Origin: Taiwanofungus camphoratus
Lineage: Eukaryota; Basidiomycota; Agaricomycetes; Polyporales; Taiwanofungaceae
Assembly (NCBI GenBank): GCA_003999685.1
Contig: CP021230.1
Span: forward strand, 744,001 to 808,000
Direction of reading: 5' to 3'
Length of the DNA stretch: 64,000 bases
In this document: piece by piece, positions 33,191-44,991 of the stretch
Numbering within the stretch: the first letter of the stretch is position 1
How the letters are laid out: every line of letters begins with the position of its first letter
Translations under genes and position numbers: made by a program
Notes under the pieces: model-generated
Seen by the model: only the letters and a program-made list of their open reading frames with translations
Database searches by the model: none
What the model was told of the DNA's origin: nothing

Positions 33191-34199
33191 TTGGTTGTCT
33201 GTACCGTCAGCACCCATAAGGAACTGAGTGTAGCCCTACTGGTTTCGGGCCTCAGTCATCAAGTGGACAAAAAGGGTCATCACAGACGCTCAGCACTGCT
33301 ATCCTCCCCACCTCATAAGTGACCAAATTAGGGATGGTCACAGACACCCAAATAAACTTCCCACAACGATTCCTCCCTGTGTTCTGTGCAGCCCATTAAA
33401 GGAGGCCCACTTACCCAACAACTGACTGAAGTTCCCCCCCTCCCCTCCCAACCTGGCTCAGAAATCCTCATACCAACAGGGCACAGTATATCAGCCCACC
33501 CCTTTGACCCCAATCCCCTGGCAACATGCCCTAACTCCCATAATGATAAACCACACACAGAGGCCCTCTTTTCAGCACATTCTGCATGGGTGTTGAGTAG
33601 TGCCAGAAAGCAATTGCTCCCCTCCCCTTCTACAAGAGACCATGTTCATCAACAATTGGTTAAGTTTGAGGCTGACCACATATAGGTCAGGAGGATTTGG
33701 AGGCTGTTGCTTTTGAGTGACAGGTGACAGATAAGGGAGAGAAGAATGTCACTGTAGGCAGTGTGAGACAGCGACGATTCTATGATCAAGTTAATTGATG
33801 CTCAGAAAAAGAATGTGGGGGTCAAGTTGGATGATCTTGACATGAGAATGAGTGGTATTAAGAGAGGTATGGTAGAGTAAAGCCTCAGTGAGCAACAAGC
33901 GCCCAAGGAGATGGTGGTGGTTCGAGGTCAAGAAGGGTGAACAATCTCGGCTTAGCATCTGTTCGTCGGGCTCACTTACAACGGAGGGCAGCCTTTATGC
34001 TCCATTCCACCTACTGCCTATAGAGTGACTAGTATTGTAGTATGGACGTGAGTGGGCGTTCGTCTGAGGATACCGTCACCATATATACTTACGACACGTT
34101 TGGCTGGCCGAGCTCTTTGTGATGTGCGATACTGCGAGCGCGGGCTGTTCTCGTCGTTCAGTTGGTGCTGCATCTGCACAGGCAGAACTTCAGCGCACA
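33191..34199. other. Intergenic DNA, no gene recognised
   Basis: Transition from repeat DNA to the GC-rich host island. A 99-codon open stretch at 33386-33685 has no recognisable motif and no supporting splice context. From about 33700 the base composition becomes less repetitive. Nothing further can be supported. Confidence 0.4.
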
Positions 34200-34900
34200 C
34201 GTAATAGGTAGCTACACTGTACGATCGCGTCGGTGTCCAATAGTGCTCGGGGCACCGTTCGGAGACTGCGTTAGACTAGAGTCAGTACGAGAAAGGCATG
34301 AATGCCTCTCAGCCATGTTACCCGGGGGGGCTCTCGCTCGCGGCGCTCTTCTGTATAACTGCACCGTTCGGCGGAACGGGGATCACGTCCTTTGGCGAGA
34401 CGCCGAGCCTGGCATTCCGGACACTCGTACCTCCCGTGAACGCGCTGAAGCCGCCTGTGGGTGGGAAAGAAGAGTGTTAGCGGACGTGCAGCGGGGGAGT
34501 TAAAAAAAAGAAAGAAAAAGAAATCGGATGAGGACAGCGAGGAGGACGAATAGAAAGGAGAAGCCGGCGAGCCCGAACACGCACTCACCCAAAATCGCAC
34601 GCGCACGGTGCACGCTATCCGTGGTCGGCAGGCTAAACTCACCGTGGCCCAAGAACCACCTACCGGCATGCAACCCCAGCGAGCTCGCAGCCCCGCGGCC
34701 GAGCCCGCCAGCCCATCCCCATGCTCCCGTCGCGTCCTCGCATCCCTACCATCCTGGAATCCATACCAATGTATGCCACGCCTCCCACTCCGATCCCCGT
34801 CCCCCTGAGCCCAGAGCCCACAACCGTCTCCACCGTGCCGGATCTGTGGATGACGAGCGGCTACATGCGTCTACGATGCAGCGGTGGAGGGGGGGGACAC
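34200..34900 (-). other. Possible minus-strand exons of an unrecognised gene
   Basis: A minus-strand segment ending about 34305 reads GGFSAFTGGTSVRNARLGVS and PVPPNGAVIQKSAASESPPG and follows an acceptor-like CACCCACAG at about 34452. Upstream, near 34580-34630, LPTTDSVHRARAIL precedes a donor-like GGTGAGTG, which would keep the frame across an interval of about 130 bp. Further upstream a glycine-rich open stretch runs from about 34850. This could be the 3' end of a small host gene or chance open frames in GC-rich DNA. The start was not found. A G run at about 34890-34918 may form quadruplex structure. Confidence 0.3.
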
Positions 34901-35189
34901 GGTGGGGGGGGGGGGGGACTGATGCTGCTCGTGCTTGGACACTTCGTGCGTGTGAGGCGTGCGGGCCTGCGGTCCCATTCGCTGTGTTGCTGTGGACGGT
35001 GCGAGTCAGAGGGGGGGAGAAAGCGCGTCGATGCAGCGGAGTTCGACGTCTGCGCTGTCTTGGCCTGTGAGTGGTGGGATGATCGGAACGTGTGGATGCG
35101 CGGCGGAGAGCGGGGAGGCACGGGCGAGAGACGAGAGGCGAGAGGCAGGAGACGAGAAGGCTCTTGAAGGGCCTGTGTGGGGGTGCCGC

Positions 35190-35700
35190 TGGCCCTACCC
35201 GCCGCCCACTTCCGTGCATTCCTGGTGCCCGTGGCGCGCGTGTTGTCGAGCGCGGATTCGCTGTCCCAGCCGCTGTGCAAAGCGGGGGGTGAGTTGCGCG
35301 TGAAGGGCGTGGGTCTGGCAGCGTTGCGGCGGGCTTGGGTTCGGGCTTGGGCTTATTCGCCTTCGTCGACGACCGAACACGGGAGAATAAGTATCTACGG
35401 GTGCCAGGGTTAGACAGAGGAAAGATGAGCGCGAGACGTACGGGGAAGCGTCAGCGCAGCCAACGCGGAACATCCAAAGTCTACGTATTACTGTCAGTGC
35501 CGCTGCGCTCGTGCGCCGGTCAGATGCGCCGCGCCTGTCCAGAACTTGCGCCCCGGGATGACGGGTGCGACGGCTCGCGGGTCGGTGGGCAAGGGGTGCG
35601 TCGACGCGATCGGCGATGATCCCCGGCGTCGAGCGCTAGACGGTCGTGGGCAGGAGGGCGGATACGAGCCGGAACACCGAGGGCACGGGTGCTGGCAAGG
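35190..35700 (-). pseudogene. Decayed inverted partial copy of the seven-pass membrane protein gene
   Basis: Reading the minus strand from about 35700, text corresponding to exon 10 of the intact gene (VFRLVSALLPTTV, then an in-frame TAG, then GGGATCATCG) is followed by the exon-11 region (GCGCAAGTTCTGGACAGG), the intervening intron text and exon 13 text (TTATTCTCCCGTGTTCGGTCG), ending with SGWDSESALDNTR, against SGWDGESALDDTR in the intact gene at 39200-39235. Exon 12 is not recognisable. It faces away from the intact gene 0.9 kb to its right, so the pair is an inverted duplication. It keeps high GC content, unlike the fragment at 17609. Confidence 0.85.
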
Positions 35701-36569
35701 GTCGATCGTCGCCCGCCGGCATGTCTGGGCCACGGACGGTGCGTGGAGAGTGGCGTGGCGGAGCCGGTGAGGGGGGGATAGAACGGACAGGCAGAGGTAG
35801 CGCATGTAGACAGGATGGCACACGGGGTAGCGACAGGTAGCGACTAGGCTGCAGGCACAACTGCGACGGCAGTTAACGGGCGTGATAGGGACGGGGGCGG
35901 GGTCGCCGATTGGTGGCCAATGTGTTCGATATATCGAGCATCAATGCGGCGCGTCGCAGGAGCCAGGAACACAGTGCTGGCGATCGACGGCGCATTGGCG
36001 GGTGCGGGGCAACGCGTTCGCGGGTCGTGTGCCACGGGCGCAGTGAGTGGAAGGGATGGGAAGCGCGAGCGCGGGCGGTGGGAAGGATCGATGGCGAGGC
36101 CGGGGATGCCGAGATGGCGATACGCAGCCCGGGGCAAGGGCGCGTCACCGTGCCTGGCGAGGACAGCAGTTGCAGCTTGGATGGCCGTGAACGAACGAGT
36201 GTGCCCCGTGGCGACGTCAGACGAGAGCTGATCGTGGCTGGATATGGCGCTCCCTGCCAGCCGCCGCGGTCCCCTTTTTCGTCTTGCTTCTGTCCCTGGT
36301 CCTTGTCCCCCCTGCGCTTGTCTCTCTGTCTCTCGTCCCTGCGCCAACGCTACGCTCGTCACGCCGTCCGCCCGTCTGTCCTGACGTAGATCCCTTCCCC
36401 AGCGCGCTCCTACCTGCAGAATCGTCCCCTTGCGCCACACCACCGCCGTCCCCAGTCAGCCCGCGCCCTTGCTCTTCGCCCGTCTCTCGTGCCACTCACT
36501 GCTGCCCCGACCGCTGAGCGTCAGACCACCCGCCCCGATCGCGTGCGTCCGACGGCCGCCGGCGCTGGT
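35701..36569. promoter_or_regulatory. GC-rich upstream region of the membrane protein gene
   Basis: Very GC- and CpG-rich. Long open stretches on both strands (for example minus 35844-36443) have no family motif and are expected by chance at this composition. The last 300 bp before the start codon on the plus strand are pyrimidine-rich (CTCGTCCCTGCG, CCTCTCCG-like), typical of fungal core promoters. No TATA box was found. Confidence 0.4.
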
Positions 36570-39500
36570 ATGAGCACCGCCTCGCCCACCGCCTTTCTCC
36601 TGTGGGCCATCCTCTCCGTCCTCGTGCGTCTCCCTGCGGGCAGCTTCCCCTCCCCTCTTCCCACCGCTGACGTTATCCTGCCCTGCCCTCCCCTGCCCTC
36701 AGTTCCTGGTCTTCCTGGTGTACCACCTGTGGAGCTACGACCACTTCCGCTGCGTCCTCTGGTCCGCGGGCCGCCAGCCCGGTGCGTTCAAGCGCGTCAT
36801 GACCGTGAGCACGTCTTTTCCAGCGTTCGTCATCCCGCGCTGACCGTGTGCGCTGGCTTTCTGCGCCTGCGTCGGTCGCGCGCATGTGCTGCGACTCTGG
36901 CTCTGGCTGTGGCGCGGCTCACAGTATTCGTACCTCGGCTCCGTGCCGCTTTTCGTCGTGTATAGCGTCGCGACGACTGTTATCAAGTACAAGGAAGGTG
37001 CGCCCCCCGCGTCTTCCCCGTCCGTCCTCCCCCGCGTCGTGCTCATCCTGCCCCCTTCTCGCCGTGCACCCGCTTCCCCGCGTCGTGCTCACTCCGCCCC
37101 CTTCTCGCCGTGCACCCGCTTCCCCCCGTCGTTCTCGGCGCGCCACGCCGTCTCTCGCTCGTGTTCTCGCACGCGCGCACTCGACAGGCTTCGTCGTCAC
37201 CCCCGATGCCCGCAGTACGTCCCTCGCTCCCTCGTCTCTTCCCCCCTCTCGCCCCCGCTGACAGCTGTCCTCTTTCCCCGTCTCCCGCTGCTCGCTCGCC
37301 CACCTGCCGTGTTGCCCTGGACACGCACGCGCACGCAACACCCAAATCGCTTATATCCCGCACCAAACTCGACGCCCCCCCTCGGCGGACGCAGTCATCC
37401 CGCGTCCGGTGGGGGCGTACAGCGCGGCGGCGCGGGCGTGGGTCGTGCCGCTGAACTTTGTGTTCAGCTTCGCGTGGGCGCTCGAGCTGTGCGTGCTCTC
37501 CCTTTGCTTGTTCTTTCCCCCTTTTTTTTCATTCATTCATTCATTCTGATGCCCCGTTCGAGCTCGCCGCGGCGTGCCCCTATGCTATTCCTGTCCTATC
37601 ACCGTTCCTATCTCTATTACTATTCCTGCTCTCTTATCTCGGCGCGGGCGTCTCTTTTCCCTGTACCTGCCTCTGTCTTGACATCTGGCGCGGACCGCAT
37701 GCTGATGGTGGCTTGGATTTGTCTCACAGCGTGACGCACCTGGAAGGTGGGCCTCTGTTGCTGTCGTCTGGGTGCAGCCGTGCTGACGCGGCGTCTTTCG
37801 GTTCTGTTTCCCTTGACGGGCGGCACTTCAGAGCTGGCATTCTGGCTGTACCTGCTGCACCAGCACCCGGACAAGGATGAGTGGTTTGCAAGCTGGGAGT
37901 ACCGGCTGTGGTACTGTGGTGCGTTACTGTTTTTCTCTGCTGTCGTTCCTTTTTACGTCTGCGTGCGCTGTGCTGTGCTGTGGTGGTGTGGTGAAGCATG
38001 TGCGGCGTGCGGCACGATGTGGGAGAGGGGATAAGGGAAGAGCGGGCAGAACGGTGGTTGTACAGTAGGCGGGCATGGCCGCTCTCGTAGTTTTCGATCC
38101 GTCTTTTCCTTGGTCTCCCGTGCCACTTTGTGCATCGTTTTCGGCCCATTTCCGAGCGGTTCGAGCTGTTCTGCCGCTATTGTTCTCATCTGCCTCTGTG
38201 TTGCAACATGCGTGACGCTGACCCGTTCCCGCTCACATCTGACTCGCAGGCAGCATTGTCGCGATTCTGGGCATGCCGCTCACTGCGCTCATCGCGCGGC
38301 GGCACATTGACACGGTGCGCATCTTGTCCCTTGGCTGGTGCATTGTACGTCGGGAATGCGAGCTCATGATCGCTGCTTTATGTTGGCGCACTGCATGTGC
38401 TTGCCCGTCTGTATCGTGCAATCCATCTGGCGCGCCTGCTCGCCACAGATCGACGCATACATCTTCCTGTCGGGCTCGTCGGGCTCGACGAGCACGACGG
38501 TCGCGTTCCTGTACGTGCTCTGGCGCTTCCCGGGCTTCATCCGGCACGTCAAGGCGGAGGGCGCGGACCCGGCCGTCGTCGTGCGGCTGGCGACGTTCTT
38601 CCAGCTTAACGTGAGTCCCTGTCCCCTACGCATCTGACTGCGTTGTCGCGCGGTATGTGTTGTCCGACTCGGTGGACGACGGCTGACTGGTCGGCTTGGT
38701 GGGCAGCTCGCACGCGTGGTGTTTAGGTTCATGTTCACGCTCCCGCTGATGGTCCTGGCGCTCGATGGGATCATCGGGACGAGGCATCCCGTGAACAACA
38801 GCTTGTGAGTCGTCGCGCTTGTTTCGGGCACCCGTTCGCTGGACTGAATTTGGGGCGTAGGTTCTGGACAGGTGCGGTGCATCCGACTGGCATGAACGCA
38901 GGGGCGCTGACAGCAATATGCAGACTTTCTGCAGATGATTGCCGGTATTGGATGTTTTGTGTCGACTACGATCACGCTCCTCGTACGTTTCAGGTCTCCT
39001 TGTTCTCATCTGCTCCCTGCTGAAGCCTGACATCTGTAGATCTTCTTCCCGCGTTCGATCGTAAAAGAGGCCGGATACAAGCCCAAGCCCTCCTCGACGC
39101 TCCCAAACTCGCCCAAGAGCCCGCCCATCACCCCGCCATCGCTCGCGGGACCCTTCTCGCCCGCGCCGTCCAACATCCACGCACAGCTCGTCTCGCCAAG
39201 CGGCTGGGACGGCGAGTCGGCGCTCGACGACACACGCAACGCGGACGCGTACCAGGTGTACCACGGGTACCGGGAGTACGCGGACGTAGACTGCGAGCAG
39301 GGCCAGGCGCCGCCGTACGCCGACGCGGACGCGCAGCTGCACCAGCGGCACCCGTTCCCGCACAGCCTCTCGAGCCCGCAGATCCTCTCGCCTGTGCTTC
39401 CCCAGTCTCCGCCGCAGATCCCTGTCGCGATCCCGCCCGCCGTGCGCCACTCGGCGGCCGGCGGGCGCGGGTGGGCGCATGCACCGGGCCCGAGGCAAGG

Positions 39501-39789
39501 CCAGGGCACTGGGCAGCCTGATATATCGTACCTCCCGCAACGCCATGCCACGGCGGCGCAGAGCCCGCCGAGTGTGAGCGTCCTGGCGAGCATGCCGCAG
39601 CAGAGCTATCGCCAGGGGCCGCGGCTGCACCCCTATGTCATGACCTTCACGTCTCCCATTGGTGAGTGATGCGGCTTGTACTTCTCCCCCCCCCGCCGCG
39701 CCGCCCGCTCACGATGTTCCGGTTTGGGTTTCGGTGCTGCAGATCTCGTCGACCTTTCTGTCCAGGAGGACTTCCCGCGCACGCTGTGA
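36570..39789 (+). CDS. Probable seven-transmembrane protein, conserved in agaricomycetes, function unknown (14 exons, 505 aa)
   Basis: Exons by splice signals and phase: 36570-36623, 36703-36804, 36925-36997, 37188-37214, 37395-37488, 37730-37746, 37832-37918, 38250-38314, 38449-38610, 38707-38804, 38861-38871, 38924-38982, 39040-39661, 39743-39789. All 13 junctions are GT...AG and stay in frame to a TGA. Hydrophobic segments lie near residues 7-28, 55-72, 98-118, 152-168, 177-201, 226-252 and 267-290, followed by a 210-residue P/S/Q-rich tail. Landmarks: WSAGRQPGAFKRVMT, THLEELAFWLYLLHQHPD, GSIVAILGMPLTALIA, IRHVKAEGADP, FFPRSIVKEAGYKPK. I recall close relatives in mushroom genomes with no assigned role; a receptor-like plasma membrane or organelle protein is inferred from topology only. 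Three exons are very short (27, 17 and 11 nt). Two decayed relatives lie in this window. Confidence 0.88.
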
Positions 39790-40590
39790 TCCGCCGCTGC
39801 GTGCCTCTCGTCTCTTTTCCCGTCTCGTACGCCTTCACCCCCCTGCCCTGTGCACGCACAAATACAATGTCTAGCCCTACCATACACGGCATCTCTGTTG
39901 TCCCATATCACACATGTAACACCCGTTCATTTGCACATGTACCACACTATCCGCATCGATGTACCGACAGTGCCCGTATCATGGGTTTATCATGCCCAAC
40001 CTACATCACCTCGCGCTCGCCGCCGCACACCCCGACTGCCGTGCGTGCTCCTCGATGGCTGCATTTCCGGGCTTGTACCTGCTCCTACACTTGTGGCTGT
40101 TCCAACCTTCGATGATGTGGGTTACCCTCTGTCATATGCAATGCACAATGCTTGGTCTTGGGTAAGGTCCATAAAGAGCGGGAAGCCTTGATAAAGAAGA
40201 GGAGGGATGCAGAGAGAAGGAATACCCGAGTGTGGTTGTTATCTGTTGCATTGCCATCATTGTGTCGTCTCTTGCTTTGTATCACTGCTGCTCTATTCCT
40301 ATGGGTTACATTGGTTATTCCGTCTACGTACATGCAGACTAGAATAGGCTGTGTTATTATGTACTGTATGCTGCTACAGATACCCCCAAGGGTTGTGTAT
40401 CCGTGCTGCCGGTGTTGTCCTATTCACAAAAGACAATCAAGCCATCTGAGCTTTTCCACCCTCTTGCCAGCAACCTGTCACTCATGTACAAACCGATCAG
40501 TCACCAGTAGGTCCAACACCAACATTTTGACTTGATCATCACATGCCGTTGATCGATATCACAACAATGATCATTCACAGAGCAGCACGT
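39790..40590. other. Downstream flank, no gene recognised
   Basis: Contains the expected 3' untranslated region of the membrane protein gene (ACAAATACAATGTC near 39860) and then anonymous DNA. Short frames such as 40152-40535 lack motifs. The next recognisable coding relic begins near 40600 on the minus strand. Confidence 0.4.
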
Positions 40591-40599
40591 TGGTAGACC

Positions 40600-42608
40600 T
40601 TGCTGCTCCCTTACCTCAGGCTTGCCATCGATCACCAGGCATTCCAACTCAAACCGCCCAGACATCTCCAAGCACCGTAAGAGCACCTCATCAATTCCAC
40701 TTGATAGTGCGAGCACACCACCGCCATGTGCAAGTTCAGGGAGCGTGGGTTTCTCAAGCAGCAGGGCCAATGCAGGCTCGGCTACCATGACCGTTTCCCC
40801 GAAGATTAAATGTGTGGTGATGTATGTACGGACAATCAAATCGGGGAATATGGCGAGCAGGAGAACGACACGACGTACTCGATGTCAGGAGGTAGCCCGG
40901 GTCCCCGCGCCCGCGCAGCACTGTCTTGACGTGTACCTCGGACATGCCATCACTCAGCACGAATGACGTATAGTTCGTTGCTTCCAAGAACCCGCTTTCC
41001 ATCAACCTGAGAACACCGAATCAGACATTTAACATTGACATCACAGACCCGAAGAAATATACCTTTCCGAAGGTCCCTCACCAGACCGTGGCATGAACCA
41101 CTGGAGCACCCAACGCACTTGCCAATGGGCCAAGATTATGTCAGTCATTGAGACTCAATTGACTTTGAAGCGCAAAACACAGGCGATGACACACCTATCT
41201 CCGGGAGTAAGACGAATATCGCCAAGCCAAACAGGTAGGCCAAGTTCAGCAGCACCGCCGGCATGTACCCACACGCCGCCGCCGGGAGGGCCCAACATCC
41301 GTCATATGTGAAATGCGAGCCATACGCGTGCTCACCCGCTCGTTCCTTGTCCTGTCCTAGTGACATGTGCGAAGGGGAGACCGCAGCAAGCGCACGCAGG
41401 CCCCAATGTACGCTGCACAACCGCACGGTTCGCACGTGCTATCGGGAACGTGATGGCAAGCTCAGGTGGCGACGTGAATGGGATGGCGTAGCACAGCCCG
41501 GGCTGCAGGCTCGGCGTGCCTTGCACTGCTGCAGCGACAAAATGAGCAATCAGTTACCGGTGGGATCAGCATGCAACACGAGATGCATGGTACCGGGGCT
41601 CAGCCCACAGTCGCCCATCGCCCGCACGATCTTGTGCCGCGGGACATCCTCGAGCAGTGTGAGCACTGACGCGAACGTCCTGCCCGACACGCCGCCCTGC
41701 GTACGATATACCGTTAGCGAGCCCCCGAGGCCGGCAGGCTTGAGGGCCGCATGCGCCCGCATGACAAGTAGATCTGCGGGAACGGAGCCGAACCACTATG
41801 ATTGCGCCCATCTTGGATGCGCGGTAGTCGAACCTGAGGAAAACCGGGTAAACACTTCCACGCCGTTGTATCAGTCTGAAATGGGATCTAGATGCACAGT
41901 GCATACTACCAATGCATTTAACAATTCGGGTAGTAAGCAACAAATCTCAAAGGATGGCTCTCGATAATTGATGGGCTGCAAAGGCTGCAATTCAGCCTGA
42001 GTACGTAGTCCTGACTATTCGGGACCATTGGTACCTCCTTCAGTGACAACGGCTAAACCAAGCACAGGAGGAAAGCTCGGGCTCAGAGGAGGGCTGAATG
42101 CTGATGAGAACATGACCGCTGGACTAGACTAATCCCGTACAATCGTTGTGAACTTCAAACCACCCTCTGCTCACCTGTCGATCATCTCCCTGATTCATGG
42201 CGTCTCCCCGGTGAGGTCAACATAATGCGCCCCATGGCGGGCACACGTCCTTGACGCCACAGCCTTAGCGCAGTGGAGCACAGCACAACTCACGACCTCT
42301 GTACCCCATCGCCAATACGGCCCGACGGCGCTAATCACGACCTTCTCCAGACCTGCGCAGGCTGCGTGACGTCTACATGCACGGTGAGAACGCGCTCGTC
42401 GAGCGCGAGGCTCTGCTTGAGCGCGTCCAGCTTGGAAGGCGAGCGCGCCGCGATGCCAAGCATGAAGGACGTGCGCTGTGGGTGATTAGCTAGGTATCGT
42501 GTAATGAAGCGGCCTCTAAAGCCTGGTGAACGAGATATATGGGCTTGTGTGCGAATTGGCAGACTAGCAGAATTCACCTGTTGCGCCTATCACAAGGATG
42601 TCCGTCAT
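40600..42608 (-). pseudogene. Saccharopine-dehydrogenase-like NAD(P)-binding oxidoreductase, decayed
   Basis: The start at 42608 reads MTDILVIGAT, a 55-bp GT...AG intron follows (42523-42577), and then GFRGRFITRYLANHPQRTSF, giving a Rossmann GATGFxGR nucleotide-binding loop. Later blocks in order: ISAVGPYWRWGTEVV (with a frame change before it), HYVDLTGETP then an in-frame TGA at 42195-42197 where a tryptophan codon is expected, SLTVYRTQGGVSGRTFASVL (about 41700), LCYAIPFTSPPELAITFPIA (about 41490), LLNLAYLFGLAIFVLLPEI (about 41240, a membrane-like segment), DGMSEVHVKTVLRGRGDPGY (about 40900) and PALALLLEKPTLPELAHGGG (about 40770). The order matches the fungal SCCPDH-like family of membrane-associated enoyl reductase-like proteins. 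At least one stop and several frame changes make it a pseudogene. Confidence 0.88.
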
Positions 42609-43800
42609 GACTTCTATGCGACTCAGGGGTGGGGTGAGCCTGTGATTAGGGAATCAGGGAAAATTTGGAGATTATTACGGCCAGGCTCGTAGTGGATGAA
42701 CAAAAGTATCGCAAGTTAAAATCGCGGTGCAGCGCGATACTGATAACAAGTCGCGTCCGAGTGTGAATCCAAAGACGCGACGCGACGGTGCACGTGCCGT
42801 GGTACTAGCGAAACACCGTGATCAACGTTTCGAATGAATTTCAGGTCCATCGTCCTGCTCGTGTGGTCTGCGGAATACGGGTCGTACGGAACTGTGCAAC
42901 CTAACCTTCATTCATGTTGTCACGAGTAGGCTTTTGTTCAATCGTCGCGCATGGCCGAGACGACTGATTGACAAATTGAGAACCTCGAGTCAGCCATAAG
43001 CTATCTATTGGGGAAGCACTGACCAAATATCTATCGGTAAGTCTGCCTAGCCAGGAACTGGGGTTTCCATTCGCTGTTTTTCGACAAGAATTTCGCAGGG
43101 TTCGCATTATGTAGAATCCCTACATGTCGCACAACCTTTATTTCCGATGGGTCGGTTCTGGGCGTAAATCAGGCTTGCTGTCCACCAGACTGGGAGCGTA
43201 CATATGTCATTATTGATAAGTTCACCTGCTCACCTGCACTGAAATATACAAAGCTGAGCAGCGCTGCACCATGAACTCTACGAACTTCTTTTCTGTTGTG
43301 GCAGATCAACAACTAATCATTGGTAGGTGCTAATTGTTCGTTGACCAACTCCAATTGGAAACAACCCCACGAGCCTTGCCTTCCAGGACTAATACTTTGA
43401 GACGCTGTTTCCCAAACTCTCCGTGCAAACCGCCCGCATAGTTGAGAGAGAGTTCTTGCAATGGCAGCTCACGGTGTGGCGCCATTGGTAATTCCGTCGT
43501 CAACACTGCTTCGAGCTCAAGTGCTGTACGACGACTCACGCTCCACGGTCAGAGGACCTGTCTGCCGTCCATCTGACGCAGCATACGTCTATTCAATGCT
43601 CCAACAAGGCCACTCTGATCACACGATGGCGCATTTTCTCATCCTGTGCTCGATTCCTGCCCGAGACTTGCGGGGCGCTCCCAGGACGTCGAGGTCGCTC
43701 TCGCGCGCGCTCGTCTTCCCCCCGGCGCGCACCGTACTTCGCTGCTGTACGTACGAAGCACACGCTCTCGCCCTCGATCCGTGCGGGTGGGTGCGGGGTC
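42609..43800. other. Intergenic DNA, no gene recognised
   Basis: Upstream flank of the dehydrogenase relic and anonymous DNA. A minus-strand open stretch (43330-43539) reads PMAPHRELPLQELSLNYAGG but has no match I recognise. Confidence 0.35.
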
Positions 43801-44646
43801 GCCAGCATGCTGGAAGAAGTCGACACCGAGCCACCACTTGAAGCGCCCGGCGGAGAGAAAGACTGGACGCAGCTCAGAGACATGCCGCCTCCGGAGAGCA
43901 AGGGCAGGGGATGCGCCGGGACAGTGGCTAGTAAATGTCGGTTCGATCGTAGCAAATGCTGGCACCACTACTGTCGCTCAAACTCCTTCTGCTCGGATGA
44001 CGCCGCGTCCTACACTGCTGTGTCGTTCCTCCGTGTCCGCCCCTGCCGAGAAAGGGCAGACGCCGATAGGATCTCCCCTGTACTCCCCCCGAACCGCCGG
44101 CGGCTCAGGACGAGGCAAATTTCTTCCCCGAGGAAGTACTTACCGGAGGAGTATGCGCATGAGAAACTTTGCGTGCTTGTGGTTGGAGACATGTCGCACG
44201 AAACGCCACGCGACTACGCGTCGTCTACGGCGGCCAGCAGCAGCCACCACTTCGGGATCTGGGATCGTCGTCAGCATCGCATAAAACAACACCTACTACG
44301 CGAGTGACGGCTAGCCCGGAGATGAGCCGAAACAAAGACTTTGCGGATGAGTACTACAGTGCAGGAGCTTTTTGGGAACGTGGCATCCAATGATGCACCT
44401 GGTAACTCGTTCCAGTTCACATTGATTTTGGGTGCAGGTTCCAGCAGCTCGATGTCTACGGCGACGCCACCGCCTCCATGTCGATGCCCTTCTCATCTGG
44501 ATCGTCTTTTTCCAGTCTAAACTCATCTTCCGTACCGCTGGACCCTATGTTTAGGCAGGGCAACCTCGGTGGCATGACGCCCCCGATGTCTGCATACGGA
44601 CATGCATATGTCGCCTTCTGCGCTGGGATGCGGCAGAAGAAGATGT
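43801..44646 (+). other. Possible exons of an unrecognised host gene
   Basis: Two plus-strand open stretches have GC-rich third codon positions. One (about 43807-44307) contains RKYLPEEYAHEKLCVLVVGD and DMSHETPRDYASSTAASSSH. The other (about 44443-44646) reads FQQLDVYGDATASMSMPFSS and PLDPMFRQGNLGGMTPPMSA, after an acceptor-like TTTTGGGTGCAG, and ends at a TGA. The composition is serine/proline-rich with no domain I can name. Whether they belong to one gene, and whether it is intact, is unclear. Confidence 0.3.
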
Positions 44647-44784
44647 GACATGTACACCGCCGAGCGTCTCCTCGAGGGGATCGGCGAGGTCCAAGACTCA
44701 AGGGAAGACAGTGGTGCCGTACCGCACGCCATCGTGAGTGGCACTGCGATCCTCAGACTAACTCTGTGTTGGTGATGAGCCGAC

Positions 44785-44991
44785 ATGCTGCGATCGTCGT
44801 CTCTGGCTCTCCCCAACTTGTGGGTTCCTCGATCATCATTACTCGAGGGCTTCGGCTTCCTCAGTCGCATGTACGGCTTGAGCGTCGACAACTTAGTTGA
44901 GGTGGACATGGTCCTTGCTGATGGACACATCGTCACTGTTAGTGAAGAGGTTGTTCCCGGTGAGATGAAACCGGCTCCAGTTTTATTTTAA
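44785..44991 (+). pseudogene. Fragment of an FAD-linked oxidase (BBE/FAD_binding_4 type)
   Basis: The stretch GFGFLSRMYGLSVDNLVEVD followed by MVLADGHIVTVSEE matches the end of the FAD-binding domain of berberine-bridge/hydroxynicotine oxidase-like enzymes, where a GGGxGFL turn precedes xxGLxxDNLLE and VxADGxIVxxS. Nothing recognisable of the N-terminal flavin-attachment part or the substrate domain flanks it, and the frame ends after about 65 residues. It is a relic or a single exon of a broken gene. Confidence 0.5.

Noticed and set aside
33386-33685. 99-codon open frame after LTR E as a host gene
   Set aside because: No motif, no splice support and composition like the surrounding non-coding DNA.
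35844-36443. 199-codon minus-strand open frame in GC-rich DNA upstream of the membrane protein gene
   Set aside because: No family motif, low-complexity R/A/P/G composition, and long open frames exist on both strands here; expected by chance at this GC content.
38626-39630. 334-codon minus-strand open frame opposite the membrane protein gene
   Set aside because: It is the shadow of exon 13 and neighbouring exons, whose plus-strand splice phases and residues are consistent.
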